A stretch of 21,373 nucleotides of DNA from Bacteroidaceae bacterium (GCA_016284115.1 JAEEOD010000340.1:1-21373), one strand, 5' to 3'; positions 8,872 to 16,398 are shown, numbered from the stretch's first letter. Notes: generated from the sequence alone by a model not told the origin. Program-made: numbers and translations.

Positions 8872-11013
8872 TTAATGCAATTGTAATGCTACCGTTTGTC
8901 CTTTCGAGAATTTGTTCCCTAAAGGGATGGATTGTCTTGTAACTTTTCCTACTCCGGCAATATTTACCCGCAAACCTGCTTTCTCTAACAAATAGACGGC
9001 ATCCTTAGCACCCATACCAACAACACTTGGCATAATACCTGCTGACAGTGTCTGCTGTTCCAGTTTTATACCTATAGAATCTTCCTCAGCTCGCCCCCAG
9101 GTTTCTTTCGACGTTTTACCTGCTGTATGCACATTCAGTTTGTTGAGTACATATGAAGTTTCTGCTAAATCGCCAGATTTTACATCAGGAATGAATACCG
9201 ACGTACTGTCAATGGCATTCTTCATCTCATAACTCAGGTTCTTGGCAAACACACGTTCAGCGATCTTGCTGAATACACTACCTGCCATCTGACCACCTGA
9301 AGCAGGCAATCCTGGTTTCTGGATAGATACTATCAGACTGTATTTTGGAGCATCAGCGGGGAAATAACCGCAGAAGCTCACTAAATATTTCCTTCCACCT
9401 GCCGTATAACCAGCGGCACCTTGTGAAATTTGAGCCGTACCAGTCTTACCCGCAACGGCAAACTGCTTGCTACCAGCAGGCTTGGCCAAACCCTGACTCA
9501 CCACTTTTTCTAAGATGGTACGAATCTTCTCCAAGGTTGATTCCGAAGCAATCTTTTCACGAATTACTTCCGTTGGATATTCTTGTATAATCTGCCCGTC
9601 TTTAACGGCTGCTTTTACAAACTTAGGGCGTACCATCACTCCATCGTTGGCAATGGCATTGTAGAATGTTAGGATGTTGAGGGGTGGTACCTGTGTCTCG
9701 TATCCTATGCTCATCCAAGGCAATGTGGTTTTAGCGAAATATCTTTCTTTTGGTCCTTTGATGTTGGGCTTGCCCTCGCCAGCAATCTGTAGGTGTAATG
9801 GTTCTGTGATGCCCAATCTCTTCAATCCATCGACAAACTTCTGCGGATTGTCATAGTAATATTTGTCGATAATACTTGATACACCCACGTTGGACGATAC
9901 TTCTAGAATCCTAGTCACGTCAATCACGCCATATCCACCACGGTTCCAATTATGGTCTTTCATGGGGCGACCATGCATCATCTTCACACCATTACCGGTA
10001 TCTACTTCTGTATCAGGCTCCACTTTACCGTCTTCCAAAGCTACCATAATAGAAGCAGTCTTGAAGGTAGAGCCAGGCTCCATCATGTCGCTAATGGCGT
10101 TGTTACGCATTTCATAATACTTGCCATCGCTGCCTTTGCTCATGTTGACAATAGCCTTAACCTCTCCAGTCTTCACCTCCATCAACACAGCCACACCTAC
10201 CATGGCATTCAGTTCGTGAAGTTTGTCCACTAATGCCTTCTCGCAGATATCTTGCATATCTACGTCAATAGTGGAGATAATATCTGCTCCGTCAATAGGT
10301 TCAATATCTGTGATGTTTAAGTATTTGTTCATCACCTTTTGGCGATGTGTCACACCTTTTACACCCTTTAGCAAAGTATCGAATGCCAACTCAATTCCAT
10401 TCTTTGCACCCAAAGCAGTATCGGCATATACATCGCCTATAGTACGTTGTGCCAGCGAGCCAAACGGTCTCTTACGGTTGTTTGAAGCCACACCTTGCAA
10501 TCCACTACGATTCTTTCCCAAGTTGAAGAATGGCAGCTTTTGTACCTCTTTATATTGTATGTAGCTCACGCGCCTTGGATAAATTCTGTAGTAGCGACTT
10601 TTACGGTTACGTCCGTTTTGCAGGTGTTGTTTGAATGCAGCAGCACTTCTGTCAGGGAAGATGCGGTGCAAGCCTTCGCAGACTTCATCAAGGTTACTTT
10701 TGAACAGCGAGTCTTTCTTGGCTTGCTCTTTGGCCTTACGACCCTCGTCAGGATCGCTCACCATAAAATCCATGTATAATGAATACTCCGGTAACGAGCT
10801 AGCTAATAATTTGCCATCGGCTGAGAGAATGTTGCCTCTGTTGGGATCTACGAGCACGTTCTCTTTCACAAAGCGATCGGCCACTTCATTCCAATATCCC
10901 CTTTCCTTGAACATAATGATGGCAGCTTTGATTACGATGCAAACCCCGACGGTGGCAAACAACACCACTATCAGGAAAAACCTCGTCATTATACTTTTTT
11001 TATTAACTGCCAT
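8872..11013 (-). CDS. ftsI: Septal D,D-transpeptidase FtsI (PBP3-like) with C-terminal PASTA domain
   Basis: This class B penicillin-binding protein crosslinks septal peptidoglycan in the periplasm. The 713-aa protein has one N-terminal membrane anchor (about 10-32), a PBP dimerisation/pedestal region (about 55-230) and a transpeptidase domain. The active-site triad is complete: STFK (Ser315/Lys318), SSN (373-375) and KTGT (523-526). After the catalytic domain there is a linker and a single PASTA-like domain at about 659-713 (MPSVVGMGAKDAVYLLEKAG then GLRV). The PASTA domain gives a longer protein than E. coli FtsI (588 aa) and resembles Spo VD/PBP2x-type architecture. It sits between ftsL and murE, as expected for FtsI. 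Confidence 0.96.
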   Translation of the reverse strand: MAVNKKSIMTRFFLIVVLFATVGVCIVIKAAIIMFKERGYWNEVADRFVKENVLVDPNRGNILSADGKLLASSLPEYSLYMDFMVSDPDEGRKAKEQAKKDSLFKSNLDEVCEGLHRIFPDRSAAAFKQHLQNGRNRKSRYYRIYPRRVSYIQYKEVQKLPFFNLGKNRSGLQGVASNNRKRPFGSLAQRTIGDVYADTALGAKNGIELAFDTLLKGVKGVTHRQKVMNKYLNITDIEPIDGADIISTIDVDMQDICEKALVDKLHELNAMVGVAVLMEVKTGEVKAIVNMSKGSDGKYYEMRNNAISDMMEPGSTFKTASIMVALEDGKVEPDTEVDTGNGVKMMHGRPMKDHNWNRGGYGVIDVTRILEVSSNVGVSSIIDKYYYDNPQKFVDGLKRLGITEPLHLQIAGEGKPNIKGPKERYFAKTTLPWMSIGYETQVPPLNILTFYNAIANDGVMVRPKFVKAAVKDGQIIQEYPTEVIREKIASESTLEKIRTILEKVVSQGLAKPAGSKQFAVAGKTGTAQISQGAAGYTAGGRKYLVSFCGYFPADAPKYSLIVSIQKPGLPASGGQMAGSVFSKIAERVFAKNLSYEMKNAIDSTSVFIPDVKSGDLAETSYVLNKLNVHTAGKTSKETWGRAEEDSIGIKLEQQTLSAGIMPSVVGMGAKDAVYLLEKAGLRVNIAGVGKVTRQSIPLGNKFSKGQTVALQLH

Positions 11014-11037
11014 AATTATTTTTTGTTTTGTTAGTTC

Positions 11038-11379
11038 TTATTTAATTAAATAAGGTGGAGTATTGGCAATTTCCAAGTCACTCTGTTTGCTTTCTATATA
11101 TTCTTGTATCTTAGATTGTCTACTTTTTTCCATCAGCTCAGAACTTCTGGTCAGGGCATCATATTTTATATCAGTGAGTTCCACTTTTAGTTTGTCCAAC
11201 TCAATAAGTTGCTGCTGGCAAGAATAACGGTTGTCAATATAAAAAAGAATCAACGCCATGATGAGCACCATCAATTTCCATTGTTTACGGAACATTTCGT
11301 TAGCCAAAATGTCACCGCCTAAGATGTTGCTCAGCCAAACTCCCCATCTTCTCTTTTCTTTTTCCTTCTTTTTCTCCAT
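11038..11379 (-). CDS. ftsL: FtsL-like divisome protein
   Basis: This small bitopic protein (113 aa) has a lysine-rich cytoplasmic N-terminus (MEKKKEKEKRRW), one membrane segment at about 35-50 and a periplasmic stretch of about 60 residues with a heptad-like pattern (LIELDKLKVELTDIKYDAL). FtsL pairs with an FtsB-like partner as a coiled coil and activates FtsW/FtsI. Sequence similarity among FtsL proteins is low. The call rests on size, topology and its place between rsmH and ftsI. It starts 20 nt after the rsmH stop and ends 24 nt before ftsI. Confidence 0.85.
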   Translation of the reverse strand: MEKKKEKEKRRWGVWLSNILGGDILANEMFRKQWKLMVLIMALILFYIDNRYSCQQQLIELDKLKVELTDIKYDALTRSSELMEKSRQSKIQEYIESKQSDLEIANTPPYLIK

Positions 11380-11399
11380 ACTTTTTGGTTATACCATGA

Positions 11400-12317
11400 T
11401 TATAGTTTTTCTGCTATTCTCAGTTTGGCACTTCTGCTTCTGGAATTTCGTTCTATCTCATCATCAGTAGGCACAATCACCTTGTTGTTTACCAACGTAA
11501 ACGGTGTGCTTACCCTACCATAAAAATCTTTGTTGGCCTTGCCTTCTACATTTCCTGTCTTCATGAGGTTCTTCACCATACGGTCTTCCAAAGAGTGGTA
11601 GGTAATCACCACCAGTCTGCCTTGAGGCTTTAGTAACCGTGTTGAAGCTTGCAACATTTCTTTCAGTGCCTCCATCTCTTGGTTTACCTCTATTCGCATG
11701 GCTTGGAACACCTTTGCCAATTCCTTCTTTTCCCTTTCCTTACCGAAAAGAGGTTTTATAACTTCAAGAAAAGCGTTGATGGTACAAATCTTTTGCTTTT
11801 CTCTTGCCTTGCAGATAATGTTAGCCAGTTTCCTGCTGTTTTTAAGTTCTCCATACAAATAGAACACGTCAGCTAGCTTGTCTTCAGGATAGTCATTCAC
11901 TACATCAGTAGCGGTCAGTCCTGCACGCTTATTCATTCTCATGTCTAATGGTCCATCCGCACGAAAAGAAAAGCCTCGTTCGCTCTCGTCGAAATGGTGT
12001 GATGAAACGCCCAAATCTGCCAACAAGCCGTCTATTTGTTCTACTCCGTAGTACCGCAGGAAATTCTGCAAATACCTGAAGTTGCTCCGTACAAAAATAA
12101 ACCTCTTGTCGTCTATGATATTCTTTTCAGCATCTGCGTCTTGGTCGAAGCCAAGCAATCGGCCTTTTTGATTTAAATGCTTTAAGATTTTCTTCGAATG
12201 ACCTCCTCCGCCAAAAGTTACGTCCACGTAGATGCCTGCAGGTTGGATGTTTAATCCATCGATACTTTGCTGCAGCAATACGGGCACATGGTAGATTTGT
12301 TCATTCTCTGTCATCAT
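11400..12317 (-). CDS. rsmH: 16S rRNA (cytosine(1402)-N(4))-methyltransferase
   Basis: RsmH (MraW) methylates N4 of C1402 in the ribosomal P site of 16S rRNA using S-adenosylmethionine. The 305-aa protein starts with the family phrase HVPVLLQQSIDGL and has the SAM-binding loop YVDVTFGGGGHS (30-41), DGLLADLGVSSHHFDESERG, FRADGPLDMRM, and the C-terminal VITYHSLEDRMVK motif. Length is normal. Its start codon overlaps the mraZ stop (ATGA). Two consecutive ATG codons (12317 and 12314) are possible starts; the first gives the overlap and either gives a functional protein. Confidence 0.98.
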   Translation of the reverse strand: MMTENEQIYHVPVLLQQSIDGLNIQPAGIYVDVTFGGGGHSKKILKHLNQKGRLLGFDQDADAEKNIIDDKRFIFVRSNFRYLQNFLRYYGVEQIDGLLADLGVSSHHFDESERGFSFRADGPLDMRMNKRAGLTATDVVNDYPEDKLADVFYLYGELKNSRKLANIICKAREKQKICTINAFLEVIKPLFGKEREKKELAKVFQAMRIEVNQEMEALKEMLQASTRLLKPQGRLVVITYHSLEDRMVKNLMKTGNVEGKANKDFYGRVSTPFTLVNNKVIVPTDDEIERNSRSRSAKLRIAEKL

Positions 12318-12793
12318 TCCGTCTCATCTAAAAATGCTTCACCAGGATAGGTTCCCAAAGTCTCTTCCAAAGCGTTACTGAATTCTTCATTACTCATGAA
12401 TGACTGGTCTGCTATTTCCTTTGCCCAGATTTCTATGGTGTTATCCATGCCGATAAAGCGTACATCGCTCTTGATGTTGGCCATCTGGAGGTAACGTTTG
12501 GGTAACAATATTCGTCCACTGCCATCCAGTGTCATTACTTCAGCTTCGCTCACAAACTGGCGGAAAATATTCTGCTCTCGCTTGCTCCATTTGTTCAAAT
12601 TCCTTCGCAATTGGTCTTGAGTCTCTTTCCAAACGCTACCAGGGTACAGCACTAAGCAGTCTTGATGAACATCTTTTCGCAATACCAGCCACTCCTCGCC
12701 CTCTGCTTGCAGCAATTTCCTGAAGCCAGAAGGAATGAAAACCCTTCCTTTTGCATCAGTTTTCGCTTCAATATTGCCTAAGAATTGTGCCAT
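12314..12793 (-). CDS. mraZ: Transcriptional regulator MraZ (start trimmed to Met at 12793)
   Basis: MraZ is a ring-forming SpoVT/AbrB-fold DNA-binding protein that controls the dcw operon from its own promoter. The 159-aa protein carries two tandem family repeats, DAKGRVFIP (13-21) and DGSGRILLPK (90-99), each the core of one AbrB-like half. The frame stays open upstream to an ATG at 12862, but the extra 23 residues would be encoded inside the operator repeats and do not resemble MraZ. MAQFLGNIEAKTDAKGR is the family N-terminus, and AAGG lies 7 nt before its ATG. It overlaps rsmH by ATGA and heads the operon. The repeats at 12825-12859 are the likely binding site for its own product. Confidence 0.96.
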   Translation of the reverse strand: MAQFLGNIEAKTDAKGRVFIPSGFRKLLQAEGEEWLVLRKDVHQDCLVLYPGSVWKETQDQLRRNLNKWSKREQNIFRQFVSEAEVMTLDGSGRILLPKRYLQMANIKSDVRFIGMDNTIEIWAKEIADQSFMSNEEFSNALEETLGTYPGEAFLDETE

Positions 12794-12824
12794 ATTTACC
12801 TTTTTTATGTATTTGGGCGTAAAA

Positions 12825-12859
12825 TTACATAATTCCCCACAATTCCCCACATTTTTACA
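12825..12859 (-). promoter_or_regulatory. Putative MraZ operator: 10-bp phased repeats
   Basis: The plus strand has AATTCCCCAC twice in exact tandem (12831-12840 and 12841-12850). Read on the minus strand toward mraZ this gives TGGGG-AATTG-TGGGG-AATTA, two TGGGN units separated by 5 nt. Flanking TGTAA units at 12855-12859 and 12825-12829 keep the same 10-bp phase. The known E. coli MraZ site is TGGGN repeats spaced by 5 nt upstream of mraZ, so the match in sequence, spacing and position (about 32-66 nt before the ATG) is close. E. coli has three TGGGN units; here only two are exact. Repression by blocking the mraZ promoter is inferred. Confidence 0.7.
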
Positions 12860-12878
12860 CAACTTTTTTTAAAGAAAG

Positions 12879-12900
12879 TTTTCAACAGGGGTGTTGAAAA
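12879..12900. repeat. Perfect inverted repeat, 9-bp arms, GGGG centre
   Basis: The left arm TTTTCAACA (12879-12887) and right arm TGTTGAAAA (12892-12900) are exact reverse complements around GGGG. No U-run follows on either strand, and it lies upstream of both divergent genes, so a terminator role is unlikely. The symmetric arms look like a binding site for a dimeric protein. The arm matches 7 of 9 bases of the DnaA box TTATCCACA, so a DnaA-type site is another reading. Its regulator is unknown. Confidence 0.55.
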
Positions 12901-13097
12901 GTTATTTGATTGAAAATGAGGGTTCTTGGAAAATGTGTTTTTGGTGGGGCAATAATATAGTTTTCCTTATAACATTTGGCTGTTTATTACCTTCCTGGCA
13001 GGTATTGTTTTTCTCCTATTAGGAATTAAAATGACGTTTGAAGTAGCTTTTTGTCGCAATTTCTTTAAAAATCCTTTTAGATATCCAAAAGATAGTT

Positions 13098-13105
13098 TAA
13101 ATTTG
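13098..13105 (+). promoter_or_regulatory. Bacteroidetes -7 promoter element for glsA
   Basis: TAAATTTG fits the Bacteroidetes primary-sigma -7 consensus TAnnTTTG exactly and is followed by CACCC, which is common around start sites in this phylum. It lies 25 nt before the glsA ATG, leaving a short leader of about 20 nt. A clear -33 TTG is not seen at the right distance; only T-rich sequence (13075-13078) is there. Confidence 0.55.
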
Positions 13106-13130
13106 CACCCAAATCGGATAATATGATTAC

Positions 13131-13964
13131 ATGGCTGACGATTCTGTCTTTTTGATCGACATAGACAAGGTATTGCGAGAGAAAGCTCCCGACAAGGCAA
13201 AGTATGTGCCAAGATTTGTCGTCTCTTATTTGAAGCGAATTGTGCATCAAGATGAGTTGAATGATATCCTGATTCGATTGGGTGATAAGCAGGGTACTGA
13301 ATTTGCTAAAGGGGCTTTGGAAGAGTTGAACGATACTATTGTGGTTAAAGGTGAAGAAAACCTTCCAAAAGACGGACGGGTATATACCTTTGTTTCCAAT
13401 CATCCATTGGGCGGACAAGACGGTTTGGCGTTAGGAGCAGTGATTGGCGAGCATTATCAGGGAAAGATTAAGTTTTTGGTAAACGACCTGTTGATGAATC
13501 TTCATGGCTTGGCTCCTTTTTTTATTCCTATCAACAAGACCGGTAAGCAGGCAAAGGATTTTCCGCGTATGGTGGAAGCTGGATTTGCTTCGAAAGAAGA
13601 CCAGTTAATCATGTTCCCTGCGGGTATCTGTTCGAGGAAACAAAATGGAGTAATCAAAGACTTGCCTTGGAAAAAGACTTTTGTAACCAAAAGTGTTGAG
13701 TATCAGCGCGACGTAGTACCCATTTATTTTGATGGCAGAAATTCCGACTTTTTTTATAACTTGGCCAATGTATGTAAGTGGCTGGGTGTTAAATTTAATA
13801 TTGCCATGCTTTATTTGGCCGACGAGATGTTTAAGAACAAGAACAAGACGTTTACTGTTACTATCGGTAAACCCATCCCATGGCAGACGTTCGACCAGAC
13901 AAAGACCCCCAACGAGTGGGCACAATTTGTGAAAGAAATAGTATATAAACTGAATATTTCCTAG
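13131..13964 (+). CDS. glsA: Glycine-lipid O-acyltransferase (GlsA-like, PlsC superfamily)
   Basis: The 277-aa protein belongs to the lyso-phospholipid acyltransferase superfamily. SNHPLGGQD (89-97) supplies the catalytic His91/Asp97 pair, spaced HX5D rather than the more usual HX4D. FPAGICSR (162-169) is the equivalent of the FPEGTRS acyl-acceptor motif, and VPIYFDGRNS (196-205) follows. There is no long N-terminal membrane segment. In Bacteroides, GlsA adds a second acyl chain to the 3-hydroxy group of the N-acyl-glycine made by GlsB. The adjacent OlsB-like gene 38 nt downstream supports that role over general phosphatidic-acid synthesis. Ornithine or serine-glycine (flavolipin) lipids are possible products too. 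The start follows a short leader; a nearby ATG at 13123 is out of frame. Confidence 0.82.
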   Translation: MADDSVFLIDIDKVLREKAPDKAKYVPRFVVSYLKRIVHQDELNDILIRLGDKQGTEFAKGALEELNDTIVVKGEENLPKDGRVYTFVSNHPLGGQDGLALGAVIGEHYQGKIKFLVNDLLMNLHGLAPFFIPINKTGKQAKDFPRMVEAGFASKEDQLIMFPAGICSRKQNGVIKDLPWKKTFVTKSVEYQRDVVPIYFDGRNSDFFYNLANVCKWLGVKFNIAMLYLADEMFKNKNKTFTVTIGKPIPWQTFDQTKTPNEWAQFVKEIVYKLNIS

Positions 13965-14002
13965 CAAGCCTAAAAAGACTGCTTCAATAAAGGTGACGGA
14001 TT

Positions 14003-14995
14003 ATGATAGTGGAAGAGATTATTAAACCCATCAGCAGAGATTTGCTGAAAGCGGAACTGACGGAAGACAAGCGTTTGCGAATGACTAATAAGAGTCATAA
14101 CCAGATTTACATCGTGACCGCTCATAATGCCCCTAATACCATGAAAGAGATTGGCAGATTGCGTGAAATAGCTTTCCGCGCTGCTGGAGGTGGTACTGGC
14201 AAGTCGATGGATATCGACGAATTTGATATCATGGAGAATCCCTACAAGCAGTTGATTGTGTGGGATCCTGAGGCAGAAGAAATTTTAGGTGGATACCGAT
14301 ATATATTGGGCACTGATGTGCAGTTCGAGGAAAATGGGCAGCCTAAGTTAGCTACTGCTCATATGTTCCATTTCTCCGATAAGTTCCTGAAAGAATATAT
14401 GCCTACTACCATTGAGTTGGCCCGTTCTTTTGTCACCTTAGAATATCAAGGTACGAGAGCCGGCAGCAAGGGTTTGTTTGCCTTGGATAATTTGTGGGAT
14501 GGCTTAGGTGCCTTGATGGTTATCAAACCTAATGTGAGATATTTTTTTGGCAAGGTGACCATGTATCCTTCATACATCCGCAAGGGTAGGGACATGATTC
14601 TATATTTCCTGCGCAAGCATTTTGGCGATAAGGATCATCTGATTACCCCTATGAAACCTTTGGTGATTGAGAGCGATGAGGCTGAGTTGGCAAAGCTGTT
14701 CCCTTACAACACATTTAATGAAGATTATAAAGTGTTGCATAGTGAAATACGCAAGATGGGATACAATATACCTCCTTTAGTGAATGCTTATATGAATCTC
14801 AGTCCTACCATGCGTATGTTTGGCACAGCCATCAATTATGGTTTTGGAGATGTAGAAGAGACGGGTATCCTGATTGCTGTAGATGAAATCTTGGAGGAGA
14901 AACGTATGAGGCATGTGGAGTCATTCTTAAAAAATGAGCCTGATGCCGTGAGGTTTACCTCTGGTCAGAACAAAGTCATCTACCCGGATAAATAA
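14003..14995 (+). CDS. glsB: N-acyltransferase GlsB (OlsB-like GNAT; glycine lipid/commendamide synthesis)
   Basis: The 330-aa protein resembles the 'hemolysin-like' GNAT acyltransferases of the OlsB group. Visible family features are REIAFRAAGGGTG (54-66), the acidic MDIDEFD (69-75), QLIVWDPEAEEILGGYRYILG (split here as QLIVWDPE..ILGGYRY, 83-100) and ELARSFVTLEYQG (138-150). These enzymes transfer a 3-hydroxy-acyl chain from acyl carrier protein to the amine of an amino acid. In Bacteroides the homologue makes N-acyl-3-hydroxypalmitoyl-glycine (commendamide), which GlsA then O-acylates. The same annotation is often given as 'hemolysin', which is misleading. It is the last gene of the operon and ends inside the stem of a strong terminator. 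Glycine as the amine substrate is inferred from phylum and gene pairing. Confidence 0.85.
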   Translation: MIVEEIIKPISRDLLKAELTEDKRLRMTNKSHNQIYIVTAHNAPNTMKEIGRLREIAFRAAGGGTGKSMDIDEFDIMENPYKQLIVWDPEAEEILGGYRYILGTDVQFEENGQPKLATAHMFHFSDKFLKEYMPTTIELARSFVTLEYQGTRAGSKGLFALDNLWDGLGALMVIKPNVRYFFGKVTMYPSYIRKGRDMILYFLRKHFGDKDHLITPMKPLVIESDEAELAKLFPYNTFNEDYKVLHSEIRKMGYNIPPLVNAYMNLSPTMRMFGTAINYGFGDVEETGILIAVDEILEEKRMRHVESFLKNEPDAVRFTSGQNKVIYPDK

Positions 14996-15022
14996 AAAAG
15001 GCTGCATTTCTGCAGCCTTTTT
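14995..15022. terminator. Bidirectional intrinsic terminator between glsB and dgt
   Basis: A perfect 12-bp stem, AAAAAGGCTGCA (14995-15006) and TGCAGCCTTTTT (15011-15022), surrounds a TTTC loop. The G/C-rich core plus the flanking A and T runs give a U-tail on both strands, so it can stop the rightward gls operon and the leftward dgt transcript. The first base is the last base of the glsB stop codon, and dgt ends 20 nt beyond. Confidence 0.92.
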
Positions 15023-15041
15023 AGTTTACTGTTTAACAACT

Positions 15042-16361
15042 CTATACTGCAGGTAAACTATTGCCATTAAGTTTTCTATATAAGTCTAGTGCAAAGACAT
15101 CTGTCATGCCTGACACATAGTCCAATACTGATTGAATTCTGTCGAAGAGTTCATTCGACCTCATGTTATACTGGCTCGATACCCTATTGATAAGCAGTTG
15201 CGAATATGCTTTTTCTGGTGAGAGTACAGCTTCTGTCATTAAATCTATCAATGTGCCAATAATACGAAAACCAGCAACTTCTATATCCACCACATCTCTT
15301 GACTTATAAATGCGTTCGTAAGCCACTTTGCAACAATGCCTGTAGGCGTTGGCAGGTTGTTCTGAAATGTGACTGATAAGTGAACCTTCAAAGTTGCCGT
15401 TTAAAATCTTCTCTTCATTGGCTAAAAAGGCCTGAGTACACTCGTGTGTCAATAAACCAATTACGTTAGAGCGCAGATAGGCAATCTGTTCGTTCTGGTC
15501 GCTTACCATGCTCAAGGTTTTTTCCATTTGTATCCTGCGGTCTTCTGGGAAATAGCCTAACAGCAAATCCTTTGTCTCCTCCAACGAAAGAATCTTCAAT
15601 TTGAATGAGTCTTCAATATCCATGATTTCGTAGCAGATATCATCAGCAGCTTCCACCAGATAAACTAATGGATGTCGGGCATAAATCTGGTCCCCCAACT
15701 TTTTTATGTCCAACGCCTCGGCTATCAGTTCATAGCTGCTCCGCTCCGATGTAAAGAAGCCAAATTTGCCTTTTTTGTTGGCAAAATTCGATGAATACGG
15801 ATATTTTACGATGCTGGCCAAGGTAGAATAAGTTAGCACGAAGCCACCCTTCCTGCGCCCTTCAAACTGATGGGTCAGCAACCTGAAGGTGTTGGCATTG
15901 CCTTCGAAGTGGGTAAGGTCGTTCCACTGGTCTTCCCGTAGTTGGTCTTTCAATGCCAAGCCTTTGCCTTCAGAGAAGAAAGTAGAGAAAGCTTTCTCGC
16001 CAAAATGGCCGAAAGGAGGGTTACCTAAGTCGTGTGCTAAGCATCCTGCCGATACAATGGCACCTATTTCAGGCAGGTTGGTGCTTTGCAGAGCAGGTTC
16101 TCTTTCAAGAATCCCTTTTGCCACATCATTACCTAAAGAACGCCCCACACAAGATACTTCTATGCTGTGCGTCAGTCGGTTGTGCACAAACACACTCCCA
16201 GGCAAAGGGAATACCTGTGTCTTGTTCTGCAACCTCCTAAAAGGTGGCGAGAAGATCAGCCTGTCGAAATCACGTTGGAATTCCGTACGGTTCTCATGTC
16301 TTTCCTCATGAAACTCCTCTAATCCGAATCTTTTGGCGGAAATCAGTTTACTCCATTCCAT
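15042..16361 (-). CDS. dgt: Deoxyguanosinetriphosphate triphosphohydrolase (dGTPase, HD superfamily)
   Basis: Dgt hydrolyses dGTP to deoxyguanosine and triphosphate in the cytoplasm. The 439-aa protein has the family N-terminus (ENRTEFQRDFDRLIFSPPFR, 23-42), His65 in NRLTHS, the HD pair His110-Asp111 in LAHDLGNPPFGHFGE, and the metal-binding Asp in VEAADDICYEIMD (236-248). Length is normal for dGTPase or the related dNTPase group; which dNTP it prefers cannot be read from sequence. The start is supported by GAGGATGAAAAA just upstream. It is convergent with glsB through the shared terminator and divergent from dut. Confidence 0.93.
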   Translation of the reverse strand: MEWSKLISAKRFGLEEFHEERHENRTEFQRDFDRLIFSPPFRRLQNKTQVFPLPGSVFVHNRLTHSIEVSCVGRSLGNDVAKGILEREPALQSTNLPEIGAIVSAGCLAHDLGNPPFGHFGEKAFSTFFSEGKGLALKDQLREDQWNDLTHFEGNANTFRLLTHQFEGRRKGGFVLTYSTLASIVKYPYSSNFANKKGKFGFFTSERSSYELIAEALDIKKLGDQIYARHPLVYLVEAADDICYEIMDIEDSFKLKILSLEETKDLLLGYFPEDRRIQMEKTLSMVSDQNEQIAYLRSNVIGLLTHECTQAFLANEEKILNGNFEGSLISHISEQPANAYRHCCKVAYERIYKSRDVVDIEVAGFRIIGTLIDLMTEAVLSPEKAYSQLLINRVSSQYNMRSNELFDRIQSVLDYVSGMTDVFALDLYRKLNGNSLPAV

Positions 16362-16390
16362 TTTTTCATCCTCTTAGTTTAAATTAACTA

Positions 16391-16398
16391 CAAAAGTA
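16391..16398 (-). promoter_or_regulatory. Bacteroidetes -7 promoter element for dgt
   Basis: On the minus strand TACTTTTG fits TAnnTTTG exactly, 29 nt before the dgt ATG, predicting a leader of about 20 nt. No TTG is found at the expected -33 distance. A one-mismatch element for dut (TATTTTCG, 16422-16429, plus strand) sits next to it, but it is too weak to list alone. Confidence 0.4.

Larger units (their letters stand above)
12794..13130. other. Divergent intergenic control region between the dcw and gls operons
   Basis: These 337 gene-free bases separate the leftward mraZ start from the rightward glsA start. From left to right they hold: the mraZ leader with a near-match to a -7 element (TAATTTTA on the minus strand, 12820-12827, last base off); the TTACA/CCCCA repeat array (12825-12859); a T- and A-rich run; a perfect inverted repeat (12879-12900); a weak TACCT...AGGTA dyad near 12989-13005; a short palindrome TCCTATTAGGA (13014-13024); and a Bacteroidetes -7 element for glsA (13098-13105). 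Open frames here are short and lack coding character. No complete minus-strand promoter for mraZ could be identified with confidence. Confidence 0.75.

Noticed and set aside
12794..12862. N-terminal extension of mraZ by 23 codons to an ATG at 12862
   Set aside because: The extension is encoded by the leader and operator repeats, does not resemble MraZ, and the family N-terminus begins at the Met at 12793 with a plausible ribosome-binding site.
12831..12900. Replication-origin (DnaA box cluster) reading of the intergenic repeats
   Set aside because: TTCCCCACA and TTTTCAACA each match TTATCCACA at only 7 of 9 positions, no dnaA or dnaN gene is nearby, and the MraZ site explains the tandem repeat better. 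Kept only as an alternative for the inverted repeat.
12967..13418. Minus-strand open frames (81 and 113 aa) over the glsA start
   Set aside because: They overlap the promoter and the well-supported glsA frame in antisense, with no family motif or ribosome-binding site.
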